Assembly: GCA_003255025.1 (NCBI GenBank)
Contig: QANY01009387.1
Span: 372,001-436,000, forward strand
Length of the DNA stretch: 64,000 bases
Source: Datisca glomerata
Taxonomy: Eukaryota > Streptophyta > Magnoliopsida > Cucurbitales > Datiscaceae
Direction of reading: 5' to 3'
Shown: one piece after another, positions 1-9,873 of the stretch
Layout: every line of letters starts with the position of its first letter
How positions within the stretch are numbered: position 1 is the stretch's first letter
Made by a program: the position numbers and the translations under genes
Notes under the pieces: generated by a model
Seen by the model: only the letters and a program-made list of their open reading frames with translations
Told to the model about the DNA's origin: nothing
Databases searched by the model: none

Positions 1-582
1 CTCACACTTACGATGTAAATACCCTAATTTGCAAAAAATCATAGCAATTCAAAAGATAAAATAGAAACCCATACGATCTTCATAAGAAGGTACCAAATTT
101 ACTGAAAATCAAAGCAATTCAGAAGGCTAACTACTCAATTTACCCGATTAAGCATTGAACAATAATAGATGGATCTTTCAGCCCTAAAAATAAGAAAATA
201 ATTTTCAGGATCACAGATAGGTGGAAATTTTGAAATGGGTACCTCAGATTTGGTGATAGTTGAGACGAATCTATGTTTTGAATCAGTAGAGTGCTTGATA
301 TAAATGTTTCAATCTCTGCTATTCGAAGAAGAATCAACTTTCCCTTTCGATGATCCATCTTGGTTGCTGGGCTTGACCTTAACTACACAAGTATTAGTCT
401 CTATAGCCATGGAAACAAAGCTATGATAAACTTTTCTCTATAATTGCTAACAGAAGCATTACCAAACTCATCAGTAATCACAGATAATTTGAATATGAAT
501 ACGCATGAAGAGGGAGAGAGAATCCAAGAACCTCGGTCCTCAAACTCCAAAAGCACTTTACGTATGGACAAAATTATATTAT
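1..582. other. Left edge, no gene recognised
   Basis: AT-rich sequence downstream (in transcript sense) of the cysteine synthase pseudogene. Short open frames exist on the minus strand but show no recognisable domain, no consistent splice sites and no start context. It could hold a 3' untranslated remnant of the pseudogene. Confidence 0.4.
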
Positions 583-2660
583 TACTCTGAAAACTCAGAC
601 TATCTCTGTCGTATCTTTTGAGCCTCTTCACGTAAAGAACAGTAGGGATGTACCTCTCACTAAAGCTTGGAAATATTGTCTGACAAATTAACATGTATGA
701 CAGAGAGTTGGGTATACAGTTAAGCAAAAAAGCATTAACGAACGTAAACTAAATATGAAACACAATCTTTGAATTTTGTAAAATTAGATAAGAAAATGAG
801 AAATATAAATTAATGATTGGTAAATAATGATTGCCCAATAACTCAAATAAACATCAGCTAAAGTGTTCTTTATAGAACGTCAATCGCTAATTTCAAGTAA
901 ATTCTATCAAAATTAGAAGCCAAGCCTAGCCTTTTGATTTACTGACTTTCCTGCCTCATAAAAAACTATCTTCCAAGTATCAGTAACATAACTAGCAGAT
1001 ATAATTGCTAATAAAGATGGACAAGAACAGGATTGCATTTACTTCATGTAGTTTATTTTGCTTGAGAGTTGTTAGATGCTAACATTTTGGCAATTTTTTC
1101 CCTTGACTCCCTCAAAAAGCAAACCTGAAGGCTAGTTCTCTTTCAAAGAAGATCTTTTTAGAAATACATGAAAAAAAATGTTATATCTTACTACTGATGA
1201 AAAAAGTATAGAAAAGGGAAAAGAAGCTATTGCAAAATAAATACAACAGTAGAGAAAGTGACAGTCAACTTAAGGAGAACTCTGAATTCAAAAATCACCA
1301 TATAAATGTGCATTACAAAATAATTCATAACATAAAAATAATTAGAGAATTAAGATTATAATAGACTAAAAATGCATTGAATATCAACAGCTAGAAATCT
1401 TTTCTCGAAGAGATTTTTCTATATGCATATTTTTGTTTTGTCTTTTTCGTAGTCGTTACCTTCATTACTTCATCGAGCAAGTTAACATCCATAATGCAGG
1501 AAACATAACCTGCATCAACTATTATTAGAACCAAGTAGTTTGCAAGTTACCTTCCCAACCAAAACTGGCTCTTGGAGATGATTTTTACTAAATTGTAAAA
1601 GATAAAATACAAAGTCATTCACATGATTTTCTCCTGATATTACACTCTTATTTGCAGGTTCTACACCAACTACCTACGAAATAAAAATTATAAAAAATAA
1701 AATAAAAGGATAAAAATATGTAAATCGCTAAATTAAAAAGTAAAACAAAGGAAGTAGTGGCAACAAGATTTATTTTAATGAACTAAATGAGAAAGTGGCT
1801 TTGTGCTTTGCCTTATTTCCATCGATTCCATGTGAAATCATTAACATGTATTTGCTAATTCTCTTTCACATCTGGTTATATTTCTTCAATTCTCTGTTTC
1901 CTCAAGGCTCATCTAGTGAAAATATGAGGAGACTGACATTGTATGTGCTTGTACAAGAGTGCCAATATCTTCTTTGTCATTTTTTTTAAATCAGGAGAAG
2001 CTTCTTTTTTATTATTATTCTTTTTTTTTCTTAGAATAAACTTCCTGAAGCATTATGGTTCCTTGAAAAACATATTAGACCAGTCAAGAATAGATTTTGA
2101 AAATATTTTGAGTAAGATACTTCCCAGAAAATGTTTCAAACCTTAATGTTTTTTTCATCATGTTAAGGTAACGCTCAGTGCCTGCAATGGTACCACCAGT
2201 TCCAATCCCAGCAACGAATATGTCCACACTACCCATGGTATCCTCCCATATCTCTGGTCCTATACTTTCAAAGTGAACCTGCAATTTTCATTTATGAATT
2301 ATGGTTATATATGCTACACTAATATTTAGTAATCATATTACTAATTTTACAATTGATGAATGATAGTGTAAATATTAAAATTAATTATAGTACTACTAGA
2401 TTATGGTTCATATATGATATCACAACAAAAATGATGAAGAAAAATAAATCACTGTAGCACAAGCAGAAATGTGTTCCAAACAGCTACATAAACAACATTT
2501 GTATTAGTAGCATTGTCGAACTGTTGAAACATATATGCATTTGGTGTCCTAAGAACAATTTCTTTAGCTTTATCAATAGCCCCTTGCAGACCGTCTGGGT
2601 CAGTCAAAACAATATCCACACCAAATGCTCGTAGAAGGATCCTCCTTTTAATGTCCAATT
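583..2660 (-). pseudogene. 5'-truncated cysteine synthase / beta-cyanoalanine synthase pseudogene
   Basis: Exons of a PLP-dependent O-acetylserine(thiol)lyase-like enzyme are visible in the right order on the minus strand. Exon 2497-2660 carries RRILLRAFGVDIVLTDPDG and TPNAYMFQQFDNATN. Exon 2142-2278 carries [13 protein letters not shown] and the glycine-rich phosphate loop region [11 protein letters not shown]. Exon ~1620-1673 carries VVGVEPANKSVISGEN. Exon 1460-1509 carries GYVSCIMDVNLLDEV. Exon ~583-679 carries TIFPSFSERYIPT. Most have good AG acceptors and GT donors. The N-terminal exons with the PLP lysine and the SGNTG loop are not found upstream, nor is the exon that should read like EGLLVGISSGA between 680 and 1459. 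The ISGEN exon ends one base short at its donor, which breaks the frame into the next exon. Family assignment is firm; OASTL versus cyanoalanine synthase is not settled. It looks dead. Confidence 0.8.
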
Positions 2661-2735
2661 CTGCAACAAAAACCAAAGAATCAAACAAATCAATCACCTT
2701 CAAGTAGCAAAATCCTCTATGTGTTATGTCATTCG

Positions 2736-2830
2736 GCAAATAAATTATTTACCATGGTCATATTTAGCCATTTTTGCAAATAAAATTTTTTTGGCCATTT
2801 GTGCAACTCCACCTACGAATTCTGTCTTTT
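2736..2830. other. Possible MULE-type terminal sequence
   Basis: AT-rich sequence of the style common at plant Mutator-like termini (a 'ggtcatatttagcc ... ggccatttgtgcaa' pattern). It lies just where the synthase gene's upstream exons disappear, so an insertion or rearrangement boundary here would explain the truncation. No partner terminus or 9-bp duplication was established. Confidence 0.25.
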
Positions 2831-3061
2831 CCTGCTATTTTCTCAATTTTAATTCAACAATAATTGAGTTGTAGTATTGGAATAATATATTATTTTAAAA
2901 AATATTAAATAACAATTCATTCACTTTTTTAATTAATGTTGAGTAAGAAAAATAAATTAGAATTAAGCTTTTAATAAATCATAAATAACAATAGACAAAA
3001 TTTATTCGATTTAAAATTGTATCAATGGTTTGGTTTGGACGTATAGGGTTTAAGAGAAAAA

Positions 3062-3355
3062 GTAAAATGTACATGTTTTACATTCAGATGTACAAGTTTA
3101 TGATGAAAAACAAAATATATGGGTTTTATCAAGTGTATAAGTTTTCACGTTAAAAAAATAAAATATACATGTTTTACATTCTGGTGTATATGTTTTATGT
3201 TGAAAAAATAAAATGTACGTGTTTAACGAAGGATGTACACGTTTATATTGAAAAACAAAATGCACGGGCTTTACGTTAGGGTTTACATGTTTTACATTGA
3301 ACAAAATTAAATGTACACGTTTTACTATGTATGTACACGATTTACATGATATATC
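3062..3355. repeat. Minisatellite, about six units of 42-52 bp
   Basis: Degenerate tandem units, each built around 'aaaatgtacatgttttacattcagatgtacaagttt...ttgaaaaa'. Six units can be aligned by eye, and a stray half-unit recurs at about 3538-3580. The open frame through it on the minus strand is a by-product of the repeat (YILFFQHKTYTPE-like reiteration). Confidence 0.75.
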
Positions 3356-3589
3356 AAAGTGGTCATTTATGTACATTCAATGTACTATACAAATAGAAGA
3401 ATACATAGAATTGAACATGCTAAAATAAGAAATTGAAAGATATCATTGAAATTGTTCATTTGAAAATTTCTTGAAAAATGATTCATATGTTCTTCTTTCC
3501 ATCAGAACGATAGGACCGTTATGCTCATTATTAAACTTGTACGTATTTTACATTCAGATGTACATGTTTTACATTGATTCATTCCCAAC

Positions 3590-4520
3590 CCTCCACCTGA
3601 GACCCTTAGAAAGAAGGTGCTACCCCAAATAATGCTCCGCCAAGTAACGGTGACCCCTTCTTCAGGTCAGCCAAAAGAACGAAAAAGTTCTATGATACTT
3701 TGCATTGAAGACTCTGGATGCCAACAACTCCATATGAGAAATCAAACGCAACCGTGTTTGGCTAGAAAAGCCTGGTTGAAACACTTACATAGAATGAAAA
3801 CTCAAAACTCATTTACTATTAGGGAGACGTAATTTGTTCCAAGCAACCAGTGAATGTGAGCACTTCTGAATTGCCCCACCAAAACAAGTCACCATAGTTT
3901 GTAGCTATTGCAGATGGAATACGAGAATTTGAATCAAGACATAACATAAGAAGAAATTGCTTATGGATAAGAATCTCTTTCCCCTCAGCCGAAAAGTGAC
4001 GCTCTTTCTAACCTTGAAGATCTTCATAGTCTTAGAATAAAGCTTTCATGTTTCCCCCGTAGAAGTCGGTAAACCAATATAACTAACTCTCATGGCATTC
4101 AGTAATCGTCATCCCGAGTAAAGTCCCCATAAAATTCCTAGTCTAACCACCCTTATTCGGGATAAACGAGAATAATTACACCAGTTGACACAAGGTCCCC
4201 TCATACCACAGCTCATTCAATAAAACACGCTTTTTATCCAAAGGGTGCTTAAAAAATAATAGGAATTTAGTTGCTCCCCAGAATCTACAAAACGACATAC
4301 CTTTTCACTGGCTTCCAGATGAGCTTCAGTGTTGATTTGAAGGCAGCTAGGTTAACTGACCAGAGGGGACGTACTTTTGCTACTAAGTAGGCTTCAATCG
4401 ATAGGATTATTCATCACCTGATCCTCAAACACCAGTACCTCATCCATATCTTCTGCCAATGAGATATTACCATATAGCCTATCTACTTTGTTCTTCACTA
4501 CACTAGTCGCTCCAAGCACA
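3590..4520 (-). mobile_element. Internally deleted plant LINE remnant
   Basis: Both ends of a plant L1-type LINE can be read on the minus strand. Near 4500-4130 an ORF1-like start reads LYGNISLAEDMDEVLVFED, then AAFKSTLKLIWKPVK and LDKKRVLLNELWYEG, matching the N-terminal DUF4283 region of plant LINE ORF1 (usual form GGPW). Directly after it, 4000-3590 reads FSAEGKEILIHKQ, then LFWWGNSEV, then a tail resembling the end of ORF2 (KAKY, TWRSI, LRWRVGN) in shifted frames. Endonuclease and most of the reverse transcriptase are missing. Stops and frameshifts occur throughout, so this is an old relic. Confidence 0.75.
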
Positions 4521-4843
4521 AAGAGAAAATAGAACGAAAATGAACAAACCAACAAAGATCCTGTCTTCATGAAGATGAAGTGCTTATCGAGAAAAAGTCG
4601 AGGATGGGTACCATACTCCTTAATTGCTCACTATCGTTAATGTGGTCACACAACCGTATAGAAAAATGAATTACTCTTAGATCATTTTATGAAAACGTTT
4701 ATGTGCTATAATACTTACTTTATTCTCTAGAAATAAAACGGAAAATTACAATTCATATACACTTTTTATAAGTTTTAAAACAATGAACGTCCTATTTTGA
4801 CAATGTTGGCATATATGACATAACTAGAAGTTGATAAATTTTA

Positions 4844-5160
4844 GGGAAAATTAGGTCTACTAGTCATTTTATTTTACTATTTTAGAAAATGACCTCAAAG
4901 TTTTCTATTTACACAAATGACCAAATTTTCCTTCCTCTTTTCTCCCTTCATCTTCTCCTTTTGTCTCTGTCTCTTTCTTCTTTCCTTTTGGCTTCTCTGC
5001 TTCTTTCTTTTCTGCCTCTTTCTTCTTTCTTCTTCTTCATTCGTCTTCTCTCCCTTCTACTCTCTCTCTCTTCGTAGTCTGTTTTGGGTCTCGTGGTCTT
5101 TTTTTCTAGTTTCATGTGTTTTTTCTTATTTTTTAAATGTATTGCTAAAATTATCTTAAT
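4844..5160. repeat. Transposon-end-like AT block followed by CT-rich tract
   Basis: 4844-4930 ('gggaaaattaggtctacta ... acaaatgaccaaattttcc') resembles the MULE terminus at 38460-38590 ('ggaaaataggccactatac'). It is followed by a long pyrimidine-rich tract (4925-5090), the arrangement seen inside many MULE arms. The serine/leucine-rich and arginine/glutamate-rich open frames here are low-complexity artefacts. The second terminus was not located. Confidence 0.35.
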
Positions 5161-6139
5161 TGTATATATTTTGCCCACTATTTTAGGTGGTAGTTATTAT
5201 GTTCAATATCCTCATTCATTTTGCTTTTCTTAATTAATTTTGATATTCTAAATTAATTACGAAAGCCCTTTTATCTTATACTTCGCTAAGTATTTCCTTT
5301 AGTACACCCCAATTGTTTACGTTATGGGTAAGTAAATATATTTACTTACAGCCAGTTTATAAAGATTTACCTGTATCGAATAGGTTTTATTATGTAGCTC
5401 ACATAAATGTTTGTTTATTCCCGTGTAAGTGTGAATAATTAGTTACTTATATCAAATACTTTCATCATATTTATTAACTTCCAAAGTGAAAATTATTATT
5501 TATGAAAATGTTAATAATGATTATTAGAATTATGAACCACGTGACGGGACTATAATTTATTATTGTTTGAAAATTATTTAATGTTTGTAAATAATAATCT
5601 ACTGATGCTATAATTTTAATGTAGTTTTTAAAGCCTAAAATCACAATTTCAACTACAGAAATAGGATAACATATTTCTGTAGATAGATTTCTATAGACTG
5701 GTCGTTTCATTATTTCTCATATCTTAAAGGGTCATACGTCTAGTTATCAATAAAAAAAAAGGTTAAATGGGTCAATCATGAACCGGGTTTGTCATCCTCA
5801 GAAATTAGTATTGAATGAGAACTGTACTGCATTCATTATTCTTCCTAATTTTTGTATTAATGAGAAATGACTAGTGTTTGCCGCTGCGGAAGAATTTAAA
5901 AGTGACATTTCCCCACATGGAAAACACAAATATTTTATTTTAATAGTAAACGTCAACATCATCATGTGATTATCTATCTGGTAAAGTATATATTTATAAA
6001 ATTGATTAACAATTAAATATTGGTAGCAGTTGAGCCCTTCTCGTTTTCTTCCTGAATGTTAATGAGCTTAAAATTTAACCCTCTTCATTCAGAAAACTGC
6101 ATGTGTCTGTCTTTCTTGCTATGGTTACCAAAGATGGAA
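5161..6139. other. AT-rich intergenic sequence
   Basis: No gene, domain or convincing repeat seen. It contains a G-box-like CACGTG at 5539-5544 and an A-run near 5750, neither attached to a recognisable gene. Confidence 0.4.
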
Positions 6140-6141
6140 GA

Positions 6142-6337
6142 AGAACAGAACATACATTCATACCACTCGCCCACTACTAATCTCTTGCTAAAAGCAGCTT
6201 CTTCTTATAAACTAAAACAAAAAACAAAACGAAGAAGTAGCTGCTTTTAGTAAGAGATTAATAGAAGTTTTAAAGTCAACATTTATAGCATAAGAAAGCA
6301 CTCACTGGCATGGTAGATTGGTAGGTATGTTCTGTTC
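6142..6337. repeat. Long imperfect foldback (hairpin)
   Basis: Inner arms 6178-6206 and 6231-6260 are about 30 bp each, nearly perfect complements (core 'ctcttgctaaaagcagct' against 'agctgcttttagtaagag'), with a loop of about 24 nt. Outer arms 'agaacagaacatac' (6142-6155) and 'gtatgttctgttc' (6325-6337) are also complementary, giving one ~196 nt structure with unequal internal loops. It lies ~200 bp beyond the stop codon of the F-box gene. It could be a small-RNA precursor or a MITE-like foldback; no known microRNA was recognised. Confidence 0.65.
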
Positions 6338-6552
6338 CTAAAGAAGGTAGCATAATTGATTCTGCGTTATATATGGTCAAGAAATTTAGCAACCCAAACC
6401 CCTAAATCCTGCTGACTTATGCTCTTGAAAAACAATAAACATCTGATTCATAATCAAAATTATAATACAAACAAACACAATTATCAGAAATTCTCGAATG
6501 GCTAAAAAAATGCAGATTCAAATGTAAAAGAAGGTAAAATTTTGTTATATAA

Positions 6553-8328
6553 TTAAGAGAAGCCTTTTTTACCACCTTGAAAGCCATCTGTAAGAACTAG
6601 GCATCCATGGCGCAAGAAGAAGCTCTTCTGGTTATCGCTTGGAAAGAGAGCACATGGCGATATAATTTTCCTTAGTGACGGACTCGAGAAAACCATCTGT
6701 GAAACCACACTGTAATCAATGTTATCGCAGTATCTCAAGTTAATCATCCTCAATCTTCTGCAGTTTTTCACCACCTCCTTCACTCCTTTTGCAGTCACAT
6801 TCAAACAGGACAGCAAGTCTAAATGATGCAGCATAGGACATCTTTTTCCAACTATGGCTAATGCTTCATCATTAATCCTTGATCCTTGTAATTCAAGTAC
6901 CTCCAATGAAGGAAGTTCCAAATCTATAACAAAATTCTTCATCCCCATACAATGATTTAGCTCCAAATGCCTAATTTTGGTACATAATCTCAGCACTTTT
7001 ACGATGCCTTCTTCTGTAATGCCTGCACAGTAATTTAGCTCGAGCTGCTCCAGATTTGAGCAAATGGATGTAATTTTCTTGACACTGTCATTGCTCAAAT
7101 TGTTATTCTGAGATAAGCTTAGAGATTTGATTCGAGTGTTTACGATGAAATCTTCGATGAAGTCTACTTCTTTTTCTTCTTCTTGACCTAGATTTGTTTT
7201 TTCCATCTTAATTTCATTAAGCACAGGACAGTTTCTCGCGAGTGTGAATATGGCAGAGCTAGTTAGCTTTGAGCAAAAGCTGAGGTTAATGGAGGTTACA
7301 CTTGGAAGGAATTTTGATAATTTAGACATAGACTGATCAGTCAAGAAATTCGCTGCTTCAAGATCCAAACACTCAATACTCTTCTTCTTGTACAACAGAA
7401 ATGAAATTCCTTCAAATGTGAAATTTTGACAACGAGAAAGAAGAAGCTTCCTCAATGGCGAAGACGCTTCAGCCAATGAAAATAGCAAATCGTCTGAGAT
7501 GAACGAGTTCGAAAGGCAAAGAGAAGACAGAACTTTCAAATTAACCAACGAATCACTGAAAACAGAACTGAGAGAAGGAATTCCAATTCCATTGGCGGAA
7601 ATGGAATTCAAATTGAGAATATGACGGAGCGCGAGGGAAATCCCACTTTGAGTAATGAAATCGCAATCGCATATTACGATTTCCCTGAGCAAAACACAGT
7701 TGGCCGACAAAGCTAGAAGTGATTTATCGCTAATGAAGGGATTACCAGAGATGTTTACCTTCCTCAGGCGCTTAAGCCTCGAAGACAAAGCAAGAACACC
7801 AGAATCAGTCACTGCTCCAGAGAAAGTATGAGAAGAAGAGGAATACCCGCTGTAGCCATTAACAGGATAACTGATATCGAGCTCTTCAAGGTACGGAAAG
7901 GAGCCTGAAATCACAGTCAGATCGATGTTCTGCAATGACCCAATCCTCGAGCAATTCAAGGCTCTCAAATTTTGCATCCTTGAGCCCAACACTCTCAAGC
8001 CCATCAGCGGCACGCTCCTCTGATTCGAAAGATTGAGTGAATCGAGGTCCAATCCGGACGCTGCAATTTGGAGCAGAAGGCCGTCGAGGTCGCCGTGGAA
8101 ATCTTGGAGGTCAATATGCTTGAGTTTTTTGAATCTCTGAAATATCTTGGGGAGGAGGGGAACTGTGAGGCCAGAGACTCGAAGGCTAACCCGAAGATTG
8201 TTGGTAATCGAAAGGAATTGCTTAGAGACCAGAGATACTGATTCCAAATGGTGGTGGTGGTTCTGGAGAACGCCAATGATCAATTCCCAGCATTCTTCAG
8301 GCAAGTAAAAGGAATTTTCCAAAGACAT
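6553..8328 (-). CDS. F-box/LRR-repeat protein (intact, intronless)
   Basis: A 591-residue open frame with no interruptions. The N-terminus (about residues 6-45, LPEECWELIIGVL...VSLVSKQFLSI) is an F-box, which in this family binds a Skp1/ASK subunit of an SCF ubiquitin ligase. The rest is a run of leucine-rich repeats of the cysteine-containing (FBXL/AMN1) type. Repeats read like LDLEAANFLTDQSMSKL, LELNYCAGITEEGIVKVL and LDLLSCLNVTAKGVKEVV; these normally form the substrate-binding solenoid. The start is the first Met of the frame, just before the F-box. A TATA motif lies 86 bp upstream with a CT-rich leader. Length and organisation fit plant F-box/LRR proteins; the substrate is unknown. It is an inferred nuclear/cytosolic E3 adaptor. 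I do not assign a symbol. Confidence 0.93.
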   Translation of the reverse strand: MSLENSFYLPEECWELIIGVLQNHHHHLESVSLVSKQFLSITNNLRVSLRVSGLTVPLLPKIFQRFKKLKHIDLQDFHGDLDGLLLQIAASGLDLDSLNLSNQRSVPLMGLRVLGSRMQNLRALNCSRIGSLQNIDLTVISGSFPYLEELDISYPVNGYSGYSSSSHTFSGAVTDSGVLALSSRLKRLRKVNISGNPFISDKSLLALSANCVLLREIVICDCDFITQSGISLALRHILNLNSISANGIGIPSLSSVFSDSLVNLKVLSSLCLSNSFISDDLLFSLAEASSPLRKLLLSRCQNFTFEGISFLLYKKKSIECLDLEAANFLTDQSMSKLSKFLPSVTSINLSFCSKLTSSAIFTLARNCPVLNEIKMEKTNLGQEEEKEVDFIEDFIVNTRIKSLSLSQNNNLSNDSVKKITSICSNLEQLELNYCAGITEEGIVKVLRLCTKIRHLELNHCMGMKNFVIDLELPSLEVLELQGSRINDEALAIVGKRCPMLHHLDLLSCLNVTAKGVKEVVKNCRRLRMINLRYCDNIDYSVVSQMVFSSPSLRKIISPCALFPSDNQKSFFLRHGCLVLTDGFQGGKKGFS

Positions 8329-8413
8329 TTTTTCTGCTGTTTGTTTCCTGGGAAAAGAGTGCTAGTTTTCCTTTTCGTTTTGTGAGGAGCAGAAGTGAAA
8401 AAGAAAGGAAAGA

Positions 8414-8420
8414 TTTTATA
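8414..8420 (-). promoter_or_regulatory. TATA box of the F-box/LRR gene
   Basis: Minus-strand TATAAAA, 86 bp before the ATG at 8328. The 'ctttcctttctttttcac'-type pyrimidine-rich stretch between them fits a plant 5' leader. Confidence 0.6.
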
Positions 8421-8491
8421 GTGAGAAAAATCAGATGGGTGAACGAGAACGTGCCTTTGCTTTGCTAAGTAGGTGTGCCGCTGTGGGATCC

Positions 8492-8497
8492 CACGTG
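8492..8497. promoter_or_regulatory. G-box CACGTG (proximal)
   Basis: Perfect palindromic CACGTG about 75 bp upstream of the TATA motif of the F-box gene. Plant bZIP and bHLH factors bind this core. A second copy sits at 8812-8817, so the promoter carries two. Confidence 0.5.
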
Positions 8498-8734
8498 AGT
8501 AACACAGCATTATTTCCATGAAATGTAACGCATGTTTCCAAGTAGATTGCAATATGACTTTCATTCAAATAATCCTTCTTTTCTTAAAAAAAATGATTTC
8601 GATCACTAAGATTACTCACTTGAAATTTCAAGGTTGACCAATTTGGACGAATCTAATGATCACGATTTGATTAAAAATTGATTTAATTTCCCAATGGAAA
8701 CGATTGACCCATGTAGTTTTTAGATTAGGATTGT

Positions 8735-9077
8735 CTGCCGTTTGAGTTAAAACGGCAGAAACGATAGTTTTGTAATTTGAAATCATCCGATTAGATCTGA
8801 ACGGTTTAGATCACGTGAAATATTATTTGAAAAAAATAAAAAATAAAAATATTTTTTTACTTTTTAACAATCGATCACAGTCCATATCTTTTTTTACGGT
8901 TGAGATTTAATTTCCTCTTTGTAATTGGACACCAACAGCAGAAAATCTTCATCCGTAGTTTGTATAAACGAACGGCCATGATCATCTTGTCACATGCGAC
9001 AAGATATTTTTAAATTTTTTTCTATTTTATCTTTTTCTAAAACTAATTTTGGGCCGTCCATTCTTGTATTGGACGGC
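8735..9077. repeat. Three short perfect hairpins upstream of the F-box gene
   Basis: 8735-8758: nine-base arms CTGCCGTTT/AAACGGCAG with a 6-nt loop. 8984-9005: ATCTTGTC/GACAAGAT with a 6-nt loop. 9053-9077: GCCGTCCA/TGGACGGC with a 9-nt loop. Surrounding sequence is AT-rich with no gene. They may be remnants of small foldback elements or protein-binding palindromes. Confidence 0.5.
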
Positions 9078-9286
9078 TCAATTTTAACACAATTCTCTTA
9101 TGTTCATTCATGATTCTTTTTTGTTAGTGTAATTAACTAATCATTGGGTGCAATAAGTTATTTAGAAATTCAGAATCATATTTCCTAGCGTTAAAAGTTT
9201 ATGATTTATCGATCATCATGATTCGTGTAAAAAAACTTACAAAACGTTGAACAACTCAATGGGATTAGTTGACAAATGAGCAAACT

Positions 9287-9868
9287 TGTAGCGCTCCAAT
9301 CTTTGAAGATTAAACATGCTTATAATTTCATAATTCAAAAATTCTCAATTCGATCGAAACTCTTTTGACAAACTCCAAAATTGAAAAACTTTAATTTTAC
9401 CCTAAGAAAAAACTTTGATCATTTGATAGCAGAAGCAAAAAATCATCATAAATACTTTCTTAATAGGCCTCAATTAAAGTCATATTAACTTCATAATAAA
9501 ACCATCATGAGAAATTCATAGACCATGAAAATCTAACTCTTGTTCGTAGGAAAAACATGGTATATGATAAACTAGTGAAATAATTGTAGTTTACGAAAAT
9601 CCTTTTCCAAAATACTAGCTATCCATAAATTGAAATTCCAAAATTCTTCTGCTAGTCCAGTTGGTTATGGAAGTCTTTTACTCCTGCCGCTCGTCATCAC
9701 CACATGCATCATAAATAATTGTGGGAATGTGAGTACTAAAGAGTACTTAGTAAGTAAACAACCATAATGATATGCATCCACATATTATAAATGCAATCGT
9801 AACATAGCATAACTTGACTTATATCATAAGTAAAAACGTCACACGCTTAATCATGTCTTTCGTTTAAT
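9287..9868 (-). repeat. Gypsy 3' LTR, distal part
   Basis: Terminal part of the gypsy LTR; minus-strand end GGAGCGCTACA. The block 'attaaacatgcttataattt' and the following run to 'ttttaccctaa' match copies at 22978-23105 and 54267-54400. The LTR resumes at 19620 after the copia insertion. Confidence 0.75.
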
Positions 9869-9873
9869 GAAAC
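9869..9873. repeat. Copia target-site duplication, left copy
   Basis: GAAAC immediately before the LTR, paired with GTAAC at 19620-19624 (four of five identical). Confidence 0.6.

Noticed and set aside
3098..3376. 92-residue repetitive frame
   Set aside because: By-product of the ~48-bp minisatellite.
4889..5178. Overlapping Ser/Leu-rich and Arg/Glu-rich frames
   Set aside because: Pyrimidine-rich simple sequence gives open frames in several registers on both strands.
8004..8564. Frames overlapping the F-box gene and its leader
   Set aside because: Alternative-frame shadows of the F-box coding sequence and promoter.
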